Assembly: GCA_913040875.1 (NCBI GenBank)
Contig: CAJWHX010000258.1
Coordinates: 1 to 5,513, forward strand
Length of the DNA stretch: 5,513 nt
From: an uncultured Pseudomonadota bacterium
GTDB lineage: Bacteria > Myxococcota > UBA796
Direction: 5' to 3'
Shown here: positions 1 through 5,513 of the stretch, in pieces
How the letters are laid out: each line of letters opens with the position of its first letter
Numbering within the stretch: position 1 is the stretch's first letter
Position numbers and translations under genes: made by a program
Notes under the pieces: model-generated
The model's database searches: none
What the model saw: the letters and a program-made list of their open reading frames with translations, nothing else
What the model was told of the DNA's origin: nothing

Positions 1-3000
1 CTTCTTGGTAAACGTGTGGATTATTCTGCTCGTTCGGTAATCGTTGTGGGACCAGAACTGCGTTTGCATCAGTGTGGTATTCCGAAACGAATGGCTCTTG
101 AACTGTTCAAACCATTCATTTTCAACAAACTTCAAGAGCGTCAGATTACCAATACGATCAAAGCGTCTAGGAAGAAGGTCGATCAAAAGGATGAGGTTGT
201 TTGGGATATCTTGGAAGAGGTTATCAAAGAACATCCAGTTCTTCTCAATCGTGCTCCAACTTTGCACAGACTCGGTATTCAAGCGTTTGAGCCAATCTTA
301 ACTGAAGGCAAGGCGATTCGTTTACATCCCTTAGTATGTGCTGCATTCAATGCTGACTTTGATGGTGACCAAATGGCAGTGCATCTCCCATTGTCTATTG
401 AGGCTCAGATTGAGGCACGCGTTCTCATGATGTCAACCAATAATATCCTGAGTCCAGCAAGTGGTCGTCCAATCATCAACCCGTCACAAGATATCGTGTT
501 GGGAGCATACTACATGACCCGCGAGCGTTTGGGTGTCAAAGGTACAGGAAAGATCTTTTCATCTCCAGATGAGGTTCAAGCAGCCTACGATACTGGTGAT
601 GTACATTTGCAGGCTGGAATCCGTGTGCGAATCCCAGTTTTGGATTTTAAACGTCACCTAGTACGCAAGTTCTCAAATCTAAATGACGCTCATTTGGTTT
701 TGGGTATGGATGCAGAGTCCGGTACAGAGACAGTTCATATTCATCGTGGGAAGATTCGACAGATCCCTGGTGCTGTTGCTACGACAGAGATTCCATCCCT
801 CGGCGGTGAAGTTTGTATCTCTACAAATGCCAATCACAGTAAAGACAATGTGATGGCGAATATTCGCATCAATCACTTGGGGCATGAAAACGAAGCGGTT
901 GACGGTCAATGGACCATCGTCTCAGGACATGTCTACGAAGATGACACGATCAGCAGCGGTATTCCTTGTTTCAATCCAGAGGGTGATCCAGTTGAACTCA
1001 TCGTCCTTGAGGGCGCAATCAATGTTGGGGGCGTTACCAATATTCTCGCAGACGGAACACAAACAGCCCCCACTGTAAAGTGGCAGGCACGTGCATACAA
1101 ACTTCCTCCCGTAAATGAAGATGGATTTGGGGGCGCAAGATACATCTCGGCTGTGGATGTCTTCATTCCTCGTACCATAAACTATCAGTACAACACTCAA
1201 CTTCGAATTCAATTGTTGGTTGATGCAGTCAATGCCTTGACGGATCGTTTTGGAGAGGACTTGGTCTTGGTTGTTGGACCCGCGGGTACATTTGGATTTG
1301 AAGGTCGCGTTCCGGCTCAGATTACAGGTACAATGGAAGATACAACTGTTGGGCGAGTATTGTTCTACGGAATCGTTCCAAAAGAGGTGCCATTCGATCT
1401 TGTGAATATGCCGCTTGGTAAGAAGCAACTAGCTGAATTGATAGATAAGAGTTATCGTTTGTCGGGTCCTAAGAATACAGTGATATTTGCAGACCAGATG
1501 TTGCGTTTGGGCTTTGAACAATCTACCCACGCCGGAATTTCAATCTGCATCAATGACATGCAAATCCCAGCGTCAAAGCGAAAGCATCTTGAACAGGCGG
1601 AAAAGAAGGTTGCACACTTCCAGCAGAGTTATGAAGGCGGAATGTTGACTTTCAAAGAGAAGTACAATCAAGTCGTTGACCTTTGGACACGTGTTACCGA
1701 ACAGGTCTCCAAGGAACTCATTCAAGACATCAGTACAGAGAGTGTCATGGTTGACGGTGAAGAGAAGACTCAAACCTCATTCAACTCCATCTATATGATG
1801 ATTGACTCTGGTGCTCGTGGTTCGAAAACACAGATTCGTCAGTTGGCTGGTATGCGTGGATTGATGTCTAAGCCAAATGGTGAGATTATTGAAACTCCGA
1901 TTACGGCGAACTTCCGAGAAGGTTTGACTGTACACCAGTATTTCATCTCCACCCACGGTGCTCGTAAAGGTTTGGCAGATACGGCTTTGAAAACAGCGAA
2001 CTCGGGGTATTTGACCCGTCGTTTGGTGGATGTTGTTCAGGACTTCGTCGTTGTCAAGCATGATTGTGAGACTTTTGATGGGTTAGAAGTTAAAGCACTC
2101 AACGATGGTGGTAAGATCATTGAAGATATCGGTTCTCGAGTCTTGGGGCGTGTAACGGCGGAAGATATTCAAGATCCAAACTCGGATGAGATTCTTGTTT
2201 ACCGCAATAAAATCATCGATGAGGAAATCTCTGACAAGATTTTGAGTGCAGGGGTTCAAAAGGTCAAGATTCGCTCTGTTATGGCGTGTGCAGAAAAGCA
2301 TGGTGTATGTGCGATGTGCTATGGTCGTGACTTGGCTCGCGGTCGTTTGGTCAACGTTGGTGAAGCCGTTGGGGTTATCGCCGCACAGTCAATCGGTGAG
2401 CCGGGAACCCAGCTGACTATGCGTACCTTCCACATTGGTGGTGCGGCTCAAGGTGGGGGACAAAAGTCTTCTCAAGAAGTAAACAACAGTGGTGTTGTAC
2501 ACTTCAGTGCCGACCTAAAAGATGCTCTCGTTGAAGATCGCAATGGTCAAATGTTGACGACCAACCGGAATGGAGAAGTATATCTATTGGATGAGCGTGG
2601 TCGTGAACGCGAACGCTATCCAATTGACGTAGGTTCATACATTTTGGTACAAGATGGTGAAAAGGTTGCCTCTAAGAAGATCATTGCCCGATGGGATCCG
2701 ATGAATCGTCCAATTATTGTTCGTCAGAGTGGTAAACTGGTGATTCATGGAAACATTGATGGTGTTGAAATTTCCAAGAATGAGAGTACAGGCCTTGCAC
2801 GTGTTAAAGTGAAAAAAGACTCTAAGCACAAGGTGATGCTTGAAATCATTATTGGTGACAAGACAAATCATAAATACAATCTTCCAGCAGAGACTCAAAT
2901 TGATCCGAATGGTTTCTTACAGATGACGGCAGAAGACTTTAGAGCGTACTTTGAACTTAGTAATGAAGCACGTGCGGCACAAGGTTTGGAGACTCTTAAG

Positions 3001-4026
3001 GGTGACATCGTTGCTAAGATTCCACAGGAAAGTCAAGTCAAGAACCGCGACATTACAGGGGGGCTTCCTCGTGTTGCAGCCTTATTTGAGGCTCGTAAGC
3101 CAAAGAGAGCCGCAGTGTTGGCAACGGTTAGTGGTTATGTACGATTGGGTAAAGAAACAAAACGCAATCGTATCTTGGAAGTGTATCCAATGCTTGAAGC
3201 CTGTTTTGTGGATGCGAAAGAGATTGGTGCCTTGGCAGCTCAATATGTTGAAGTGATCAAGCAAGAGGGTGCATCTCTTCGTCCAGGTCAAGTGATATCC
3301 CTTGAGGCGTTCGAAAAGGCGAATCAAGAAGCTCTTGACAACGGCTGGACTCCTGCGACATGCAAAGGATGGAATGGCGAACCGTTGCAGAAGGAGTCGA
3401 TTCCCAAGACTCGTACCATCTCAGTTCAAAATGGTGACCAAATCCGTGAGGGAATGATTTTGATTGATGGGGATGTTGATCCACACGATATTTTGAAAGT
3501 GAAGGGGCAAGTTGAATTGGCAGAGTATCTCCTTAACGAGATTCAAGAGGTCTATAGACTCCAAGGTGTGAAAATTAATGACAAGCATATTGAAGTGATC
3601 GTACGTCGAATGCTGCGAAAAGTTAAAATCATCGATCCTGGTGACAGCCACTTCTTGTTGGACAAAAACGTTGAACGATTTGAGTATGAATCTGAAAATG
3701 TTCGAATTCACAATGAGAATCGAAAGATTGAAGAAGAAAATCGCAAACGGGCTGCTTCGGGAGAAGAACTACTTCCATTGCTGAGAGAGGTCAAAGCCGA
3801 GCATGTATTCCTTGGGATTTCAAAAGCAGCATTGTCGACGGAGTCCTTCTTATCTGCGGCGTCGTTCCAAGAGACAACGAAGGTACTCACAGAGGCTTCT
3901 TTACAGAATAAAGTGGACCATTTGCGTGGCTTGAAAGAGAACATCTTGTTGGGTCGATTGATTCCAGCCGGTACTGGATTCAAACGGTATAAAGGAATCG
4001 AGTCTTCAACAGATGAGACTGAGTAA
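1..4026 (+). CDS. rpoC: DNA-directed RNA polymerase subunit beta' (RpoC), 5'-truncated by the window edge
   Basis: Catalytic largest subunit of bacterial RNA polymerase. The frame is open from base 1 ([12 protein letters not shown], matching E. coli RpoC from about residue 342), so the N-terminal zinc ribbon and part of the clamp lie upstream; the GTG at 16 is internal. The window holds 1341 residues, about 275 more than E. coli over the same span. Visible landmarks: catalytic NADFDGDQ at 117-124 with Asp119, 121 and 123; rim helices about 524-575; F-loop about 594-612; bridge helix about 636-668; second zinc site Cys689, 763, 770, 773; trigger loop with Met807, Arg808, His811; an SI3-like insert about 818-1012; trigger-loop return DITGGLPR at 1017-1024; C-terminal [13 protein letters not shown] and RLIPAGTGF motifs. 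Oddities are an unrecognised insert at about 214-440 and a ~60-residue insert at about 1065-1130. All key catalytic residues are present, so the enzyme should be functional. The stop TAA is followed by an intrinsic terminator. Confidence 0.99.
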   Translation, partial: LLGKRVDYSARSVIVVGPELRLHQCGIPKRMALELFKPFIFNKLQERQITNTIKASRKKVDQKDEVVWDILEEVIKEHPVLLNRAPTLHRLGIQAFEPILTEGKAIRLHPLVCAAFNADFDGDQMAVHLPLSIEAQIEARVLMMSTNNILSPASGRPIINPSQDIVLGAYYMTRERLGVKGTGKIFSSPDEVQAAYDTGDVHLQAGIRVRIPVLDFKRHLVRKFSNLNDAHLVLGMDAESGTETVHIHRGKIRQIPGAVATTEIPSLGGEVCISTNANHSKDNVMANIRINHLGHENEAVDGQWTIVSGHVYEDDTISSGIPCFNPEGDPVELIVLEGAINVGGVTNILADGTQTAPTVKWQARAYKLPPVNEDGFGGARYISAVDVFIPRTINYQYNTQLRIQLLVDAVNALTDRFGEDLVLVVGPAGTFGFEGRVPAQITGTMEDTTVGRVLFYGIVPKEVPFDLVNMPLGKKQLAELIDKSYRLSGPKNTVIFADQMLRLGFEQSTHAGISICINDMQIPASKRKHLEQAEKKVAHFQQSYEGGMLTFKEKYNQVVDLWTRVTEQVSKELIQDISTESVMVDGEEKTQTSFNSIYMMIDSGARGSKTQIRQLAGMRGLMSKPNGEIIETPITANFREGLTVHQYFISTHGARKGLADTALKTANSGYLTRRLVDVVQDFVVVKHDCETFDGLEVKALNDGGKIIEDIGSRVLGRVTAEDIQDPNSDEILVYRNKIIDEEISDKILSAGVQKVKIRSVMACAEKHGVCAMCYGRDLARGRLVNVGEAVGVIAAQSIGEPGTQLTMRTFHIGGAAQGGGQKSSQEVNNSGVVHFSADLKDALVEDRNGQMLTTNRNGEVYLLDERGRERERYPIDVGSYILVQDGEKVASKKIIARWDPMNRPIIVRQSGKLVIHGNIDGVEISKNESTGLARVKVKKDSKHKVMLEIIIGDKTNHKYNLPAETQIDPNGFLQMTAEDFRAYFELSNEARAAQGLETLKGDIVAKIPQESQVKNRDITGGLPRVAALFEARKPKRAAVLATVSGYVRLGKETKRNRILEVYPMLEACFVDAKEIGALAAQYVEVIKQEGASLRPGQVISLEAFEKANQEALDNGWTPATCKGWNGEPLQKESIPKTRTISVQNGDQIREGMILIDGDVDPHDILKVKGQVELAEYLLNEIQEVYRLQGVKINDKHIEVIVRRMLRKVKIIDPGDSHFLLDKNVERFEYESENVRIHNENRKIEEENRKRAASGEELLPLLREVKAEHVFLGISKAALSTESFLSAASFQETTKVLTEASLQNKVDHLRGLKENILLGRLIPAGTGFKRYKGIESSTDETE
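640..1320 (+). other. Unrecognised ~217-residue in-frame insertion domain inside RpoC
   Basis: This is a segment of rpoC, not a separate gene. In E. coli the strand ending VRI is joined to DTTVGR by 18 residues; here 235 residues lie between Ile211 and Asp447, so about 217 are extra. Conserved RpoC sequence resumes on both sides in the same frame. The first part (about 214-365) looks beta-rich, with many short alternating strands and Gly/Asn/Asp turns. The later part has a likely amphipathic helix (about 400-417) followed by a hydrophobic strand LVLVV (421-425) and a Gly-rich turn. It has only two cysteines (272, 323), so it is not a zinc ribbon. No intein splice motifs are visible. Codon use does not differ obviously from the rest of rpoC. 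Its fold and role are unknown. From its position after the active-site barrel it is probably a surface domain grown from a beta-hairpin tip. Confidence 0.85.
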
Positions 4027-4037
4027 GAGAGTATGCT

Positions 4038-4072
4038 TCGGGGACATCCCAAGTAAGGATCCAAATCCCCGA
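4038..4072 (+). other. Stem-loop just after the rpoC stop codon
   Basis: TCGGGGA (4038-4044) pairs perfectly with TCCCCGA (4066-4072), giving a GC-rich 7-bp stem. The 21-nt loop contains a nested ATCC/GGAT stem (4046-4049 with 4057-4060). No T-run follows, so it is not itself a terminator. It may protect the 3' end of the rpoC message or be an RNA-processing site. The pairing is seen directly; the role is unknown. Confidence 0.45.
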
Positions 4073-4080
4073 TGAATTCC

Positions 4081-4109
4081 TTGACAAATGAAGGCAGGTC
4101 CGTTAGGTT
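4081..4109 (+). promoter_or_regulatory. Possible sigma70-type promoter for rpsL-rpsG
   Basis: A perfect -35 hexamer TTGACA (4081-4086) is followed by a 17-bp spacer and a weak -10 TAGGTT (4104-4109), which keeps the most conserved TA...T positions. Initiation would fall near 4116, about 50 nt before the rpsL start. The -10 lies in the loop of the rpoC terminator hairpin. A transcript started here would lack the 5' arm and so could not form that terminator. The -10 is poor, so this is a plausible but unproven call. Confidence 0.4.
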
Positions 4110-4128
4110 GACCTGTCTTTATTTCTTT
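4091..4128 (+). terminator. Intrinsic terminator after rpoC
   Basis: AAGGCAGGTC (4091-4100) pairs with GACCTGTCTT (4110-4119) over 10 bp with one G-U pair and a 9-nt loop, followed by the T-rich tract TTTATTTCTTT (4118-4128). The stem is moderately GC-rich, and the position 65 bp after the rpoC stop fits rho-independent termination or attenuation of the rpoBC transcript before the ribosomal genes. Confidence 0.75.
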
Positions 4129-4154
4129 AGAGAATAAATTTTTGATTGACAAAT

Positions 4155-4159
4155 AGGAA
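4155..4159 (+). promoter_or_regulatory. rpsL ribosome binding site that fixes the start codon
   Basis: AGGAA at 4155-4159 lies 7 nt before ATG 4167. This selects the ATG giving the canonical N-terminus [11 protein letters not shown] over an in-frame TTG at 4146, which would lie upstream of this site and add seven non-conserved residues. Confidence 0.8.
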
Positions 4160-4166
4160 AAGCAAT

Positions 4167-4538
4167 ATGCCAACCATTAACCAATTGGTCCGAAAAGGCC
4201 GCAAAAAGATTCCCAACACGACTAAGTCATTGGCTCTTCAAAAGAACCCGCAAAAGCGTGGTGTTTGTACACGTGTTTACACTACTAAGCCAAAGAAGCC
4301 AAACTCAGCATTGCGTAAAGTTGCACGTGTTCGTTTGACGAACAAGCTTGAAGTTACGGCGTACATTCCAGGTGAAGGACACAATCTTCAAGAGCACAAC
4401 TCTGTATTGATTCGTGGTGGTCGTGTAAAAGACTTACCTGGTGTTCGTTATCACATTATTCGTAACAAGTTGGATACCAAACCTGTTGAAGGACGTCGTC
4501 AACGTCGTTCGAAGTACGGTGCAAAGAAGCCAAAGTAA
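4167..4538 (+). CDS. rpsL: 30S ribosomal protein S12
   Basis: S12 sits at the decoding centre of the small subunit and helps monitor codon-anticodon pairing. The product is 123 residues, the usual short bacterial length, from the canonical [11 protein letters not shown] start to a basic tail ending GAKKPK. The decoding loops are intact: [13 protein letters not shown] has Lys43, and [13 protein letters not shown] has Lys88 and Asp89. The two lysines are the classical streptomycin-resistance positions, so the sequence shows the drug-sensitive type. Asp89 is the residue methylthiolated by RimO in many bacteria. The gene follows the rpoC terminator and may have its own promoter at 4081-4109. It is separated from rpsG by 38 bp, so the two are very likely co-transcribed. 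Confidence 0.99.
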   Translation: MPTINQLVRKGRKKIPNTTKSLALQKNPQKRGVCTRVYTTKPKKPNSALRKVARVRLTNKLEVTAYIPGEGHNLQEHNSVLIRGGRVKDLPGVRYHIIRNKLDTKPVEGRRQRRSKYGAKKPK

Positions 4539-4576
4539 TCCAAAAGATCATTTAACAATTGTAGAAGGAAAATACT

Positions 4577-5047
4577 ATGCCTAGACGTCGCGAAGTACCC
4601 AAGCGTAAATGGTTGCCAGATCCAAAATACCGTTCAGCCTCTGTTACGCGTTTTATGAACGTATTGATGTTAGACGGAAAGAAGTCTGTTGCTGAGAAAA
4701 TCGTATATGGTGCATTTGATTTGGTCGCTGAAAAGACCAAACAACAACCTTTGGAAGTGTTTGAGCTTGCACTTCAAAACTGTATGCCAGATATGGAAGT
4801 GAAGTCACGCCGTGTTGGTGGTGCAAACTATCAAGTTCCAGTACCGGTTCGCCAAGATCGTCGCATGGCTTTGTCTATGCGTTGGTTGATTCAGTTTGCT
4901 CACAAGCGTTCAGGGCGTACAATGCGTGAGAAACTTGCAGCAGAACTGATTGAAGCAGCGAATCAACGTGGGAACGCTTTTAAGAAGCGTGAAGACACTC
5001 ACAAAATGGCAGAAGCCAATAAAGCATTTTCTCATTTCCGTTGGTGA
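4577..5047 (+). CDS. rpsG: 30S ribosomal protein S7
   Basis: S7 is a primary 16S rRNA-binding protein that nucleates assembly of the 30S head and lines the E site. The product has 156 residues, normal for bacteria. It shows the basic N-terminal arm MPRRR, the family segment [13 protein letters not shown] (32-44), the beta-hairpin [18 protein letters not shown] (74-91) and the C-terminal [15 protein letters not shown] strong AGAAGGAA ribosome binding site (4563-4570) precedes the ATG. In E. coli, S7 represses its own operon by binding the rpsL-rpsG intercistronic RNA. Here that gap is only 38 nt with no evident stem-loop, so the same mechanism is not apparent. The gene ends in TGA, with a hairpin and T-run starting 23 bp later. 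Confidence 0.99.
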   Translation: MPRRREVPKRKWLPDPKYRSASVTRFMNVLMLDGKKSVAEKIVYGAFDLVAEKTKQQPLEVFELALQNCMPDMEVKSRRVGGANYQVPVPVRQDRRMALSMRWLIQFAHKRSGRTMREKLAAELIEAANQRGNAFKKREDTHKMAEANKAFSHFRW

Positions 5048-5050
5048 TCA

Positions 5051-5081
5051 TTCATCATAGGATTTGAATAATCGATAGAAT
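5051..5081 (+). promoter_or_regulatory. Possible promoter for rpsJ and the S10 operon
   Basis: TAGAAT (5076-5081) matches five of six bases of the sigma70 -10 consensus. The best -35 candidate, TTCATC (5051-5056), is poor and 19 bp away. Initiation near 5088 would give a leader of about 175 nt holding all the downstream inverted repeats. The call rests on the -10 alone. Confidence 0.3.
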
Positions 5082-5091
5082 ATCGATTTTT
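5070..5091 (+). terminator. Weak AT-rich hairpin with T-run after rpsG
   Basis: AATCGATA (5070-5077) pairs perfectly with TATCGATT (5081-5088) around a GAA loop, running into five T residues (5087-5091). The shape is that of an intrinsic terminator, but the stem has only two G-C pairs, so termination would be partial at best. It may instead be part of the regulatory region of rpsJ. Confidence 0.4.
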
Positions 5092-5094
5092 ACC

Positions 5095-5110
5095 CTCTCT
5101 CTATGGAGAG
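5095..5110 (+). other. Small stem-loop at the head of the rpsJ leader
   Basis: CTCTCT (5095-5100) pairs with GGAGAG (5105-5110), closing with one G-U pair around a CTAT loop. GAGAG (5106-5110) can also pair with the adjacent CTCTC (5111-5115) in a palindrome, so alternative folds exist. It is the first structured element of the presumed leader RNA. Confidence 0.4.
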
Positions 5111-5112
5111 CT

Positions 5113-5259
5113 CTCGTCAATGGGGTGCGATTGGGGTATCGCGAAGTCAGACGAGTTCACACTAAAGCATATCTACTGAGGCAAGCCTGTAGATATGTGT
5201 GAATTCTAGACTCCCATTGGTTTGTTCGAAAACTTAACCATCATTCACAATGTGGAGTC
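5113..5259 (+). promoter_or_regulatory. Candidate two-state RNA leader controlling rpsJ translation
   Basis: State 1 is a three-way junction. P1 is CAATGGGG (5118-5125) with TCCCATTG (5212-5219). P2 is 5126-5131 with 5138-5143. P3 (5153-5206) is a long hairpin of 10 bp (5153-5162 with 5197-5206), a 6-nt bulge (5163-5168), 8 perfect bp (5169-5176 with 5189-5196) and an AGG/CCT tip. State 2 releases the 3' strand of P1: GACTCCCATTG (5209-5219) pairs with 5248-5259 over 11 bp with one bulged T, burying the GGAG ribosome binding site (5254-5257). CTCGTC/GACGAG (5113-5118 with 5150-5155) competes with P1 and with the base of P3. The pairings are read directly from the sequence; the switching role is inferred. 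The ligand might be a ribosomal protein, as L4 controls the E. coli S10 leader, but no sequence similarity to that leader was recognised. Confidence 0.6.
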
Positions 5260-5262
5260 AAC

Positions 5263-5513
5263 ATGTCAAAGGTTCTACGAATTCGATTGAAGAGCTATGA
5301 TCATCAACTTTTGGATCAAGCCGCTCAAGAAATCATGAACAAAGTAAAAATGGACGAAGAGGACAATGGTCGCATCTCAGGTCCATTTCCGCTGCCAACC
5401 ACCATCAATCGTTGGACAGTTCTTCGGAGCCCTCACGTAAACAAAAAGTCTCGTGAGCAGTTTGAAAGAAGAACCCATCATCGTTTGATTGATATTGCCA
5501 GTCCTACACAACG
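5263..5513 (+). CDS. rpsJ: 30S ribosomal protein S10 / NusE, 3'-truncated by the window edge
   Basis: S10 is a 30S head protein and, as NusE, partners NusB in transcription antitermination; it is normally the first gene of the S10 operon (rplC, rplD and so on would be expected next). The window holds 83 codons plus two bases, with about 20 residues missing. Family features are [19 protein letters not shown] (6-24), GPFPLPT (40-46), and [20 protein letters not shown], which forms the extended loop and following helix. Relative to E. coli there is a 3-residue expansion giving an acidic stretch MDEEDNG at 30-36, between the first helix and the next strand. The ATG is preceded by GGAG (5254-5257) with 5-nt spacing. 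That site lies within an inverted repeat, so initiation may be structurally gated. It follows rpsG by 215 bp with no fusA or tuf between. Confidence 0.98.
   Translation, partial: MSKVLRIRLKSYDHQLLDQAAQEIMNKVKMDEEDNGRISGPFPLPTTINRWTVLRSPHVNKKSREQFERRTHHRLIDIASPTQ

Noticed and set aside
640..1320. The RpoC insertion as an intein
   Set aside because: There is no Cys/Ser splice-start block, no terminal His-Asn followed by Cys/Ser/Thr, and no homing endonuclease motif. The site is a variable loop, whereas inteins favour active-site motifs.
922..1428. 168-codon open frame on the minus strand inside rpoC
   Set aside because: It is antisense to rpoC, has no recognisable family, and the plus-strand frame across it is continuous and flanked by conserved RpoC sequence.
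3708..4064. 118-codon minus-strand open frame overlapping the rpoC 3' end
   Set aside because: It lies almost entirely opposite conserved RpoC C-terminal sequence and its product looks like no known protein.
4146..4166. Upstream in-frame TTG start for rpsL, adding seven residues
   Set aside because: The ribosome binding site AGGAA (4155-4159) lies after this TTG, and S12 family proteins start at [11 protein letters not shown].
4539..4576. S7 autoregulatory site in the rpsL-rpsG gap, as in E. coli
   Set aside because: The gap is only 38 nt and shows no clear stem-loop; it mainly supplies the rpsG ribosome binding site.
5217..5240. T-arm-like GTTCGA loop with a CCA-like end, hinting at a tRNA or tmRNA
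   Set aside because: The stem is only GTTT/AAAC, and no acceptor, D or anticodon arm is found. The stretch fits better as the loop of the ribosome-site sequestering helix.

Overview
This is a housekeeping window from a Gram-negative-type bacterium, carrying the junction of the rpoBC, str and S10 gene clusters. All genes lie on the + strand in the order rpoC (3' part), rpsL, rpsG, rpsJ (5' part). The trigger loop of RpoC carries a large SI3-like insert of about 190 residues, which points to a proteobacteria-like (hydrobacterial) lineage and away from Firmicutes or Actinobacteria. By eye, RpoC and S10 read most like deltaproteobacterial-type sequences (Bdellovibrionota or Myxococcota and relatives). 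That placement is a tentative inference from memory, and the organism could belong to a poorly sampled phylum. Base composition looks moderate.

Layout: 1-4026 is rpoC without its first ~340 codons. 4027-4166 is a spacer with a stem-loop, an intrinsic terminator and a possible promoter whose -10 lies in the terminator loop. 4167-4538 is rpsL (S12) and 4577-5047 is rpsG (S7), only 38 bp apart. 5048-5262 is a 215-bp spacer rich in inverted repeats. From 5263 to the window edge is rpsJ (S10). The genes fusA and tuf, which commonly lie between rpsG and rpsJ, are absent here. The products are the catalytic subunit of RNA polymerase and three 30S proteins. S10 also doubles as the antitermination factor NusE, so all four act in transcription or translation.

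Two things stand out. First, RpoC carries an unrecognised in-frame insertion of about 217 extra residues (nt ~640-1320) between the catalytic double-psi barrel and the conserved DTTVGR segment, plus a second ~60-residue insertion in the jaw region. Second, the rpsG-rpsJ spacer reads like a two-state RNA leader. The segment GACTCCCATTG (5209-5219) can pair either with an upstream strand, closing a three-way junction, or with the rpsJ Shine-Dalgarno region (5248-5259), hiding it. That is the logic of a translational riboswitch or a ribosomal-protein autoregulatory leader. No mobile element, CRISPR array, tRNA or rRNA was seen.
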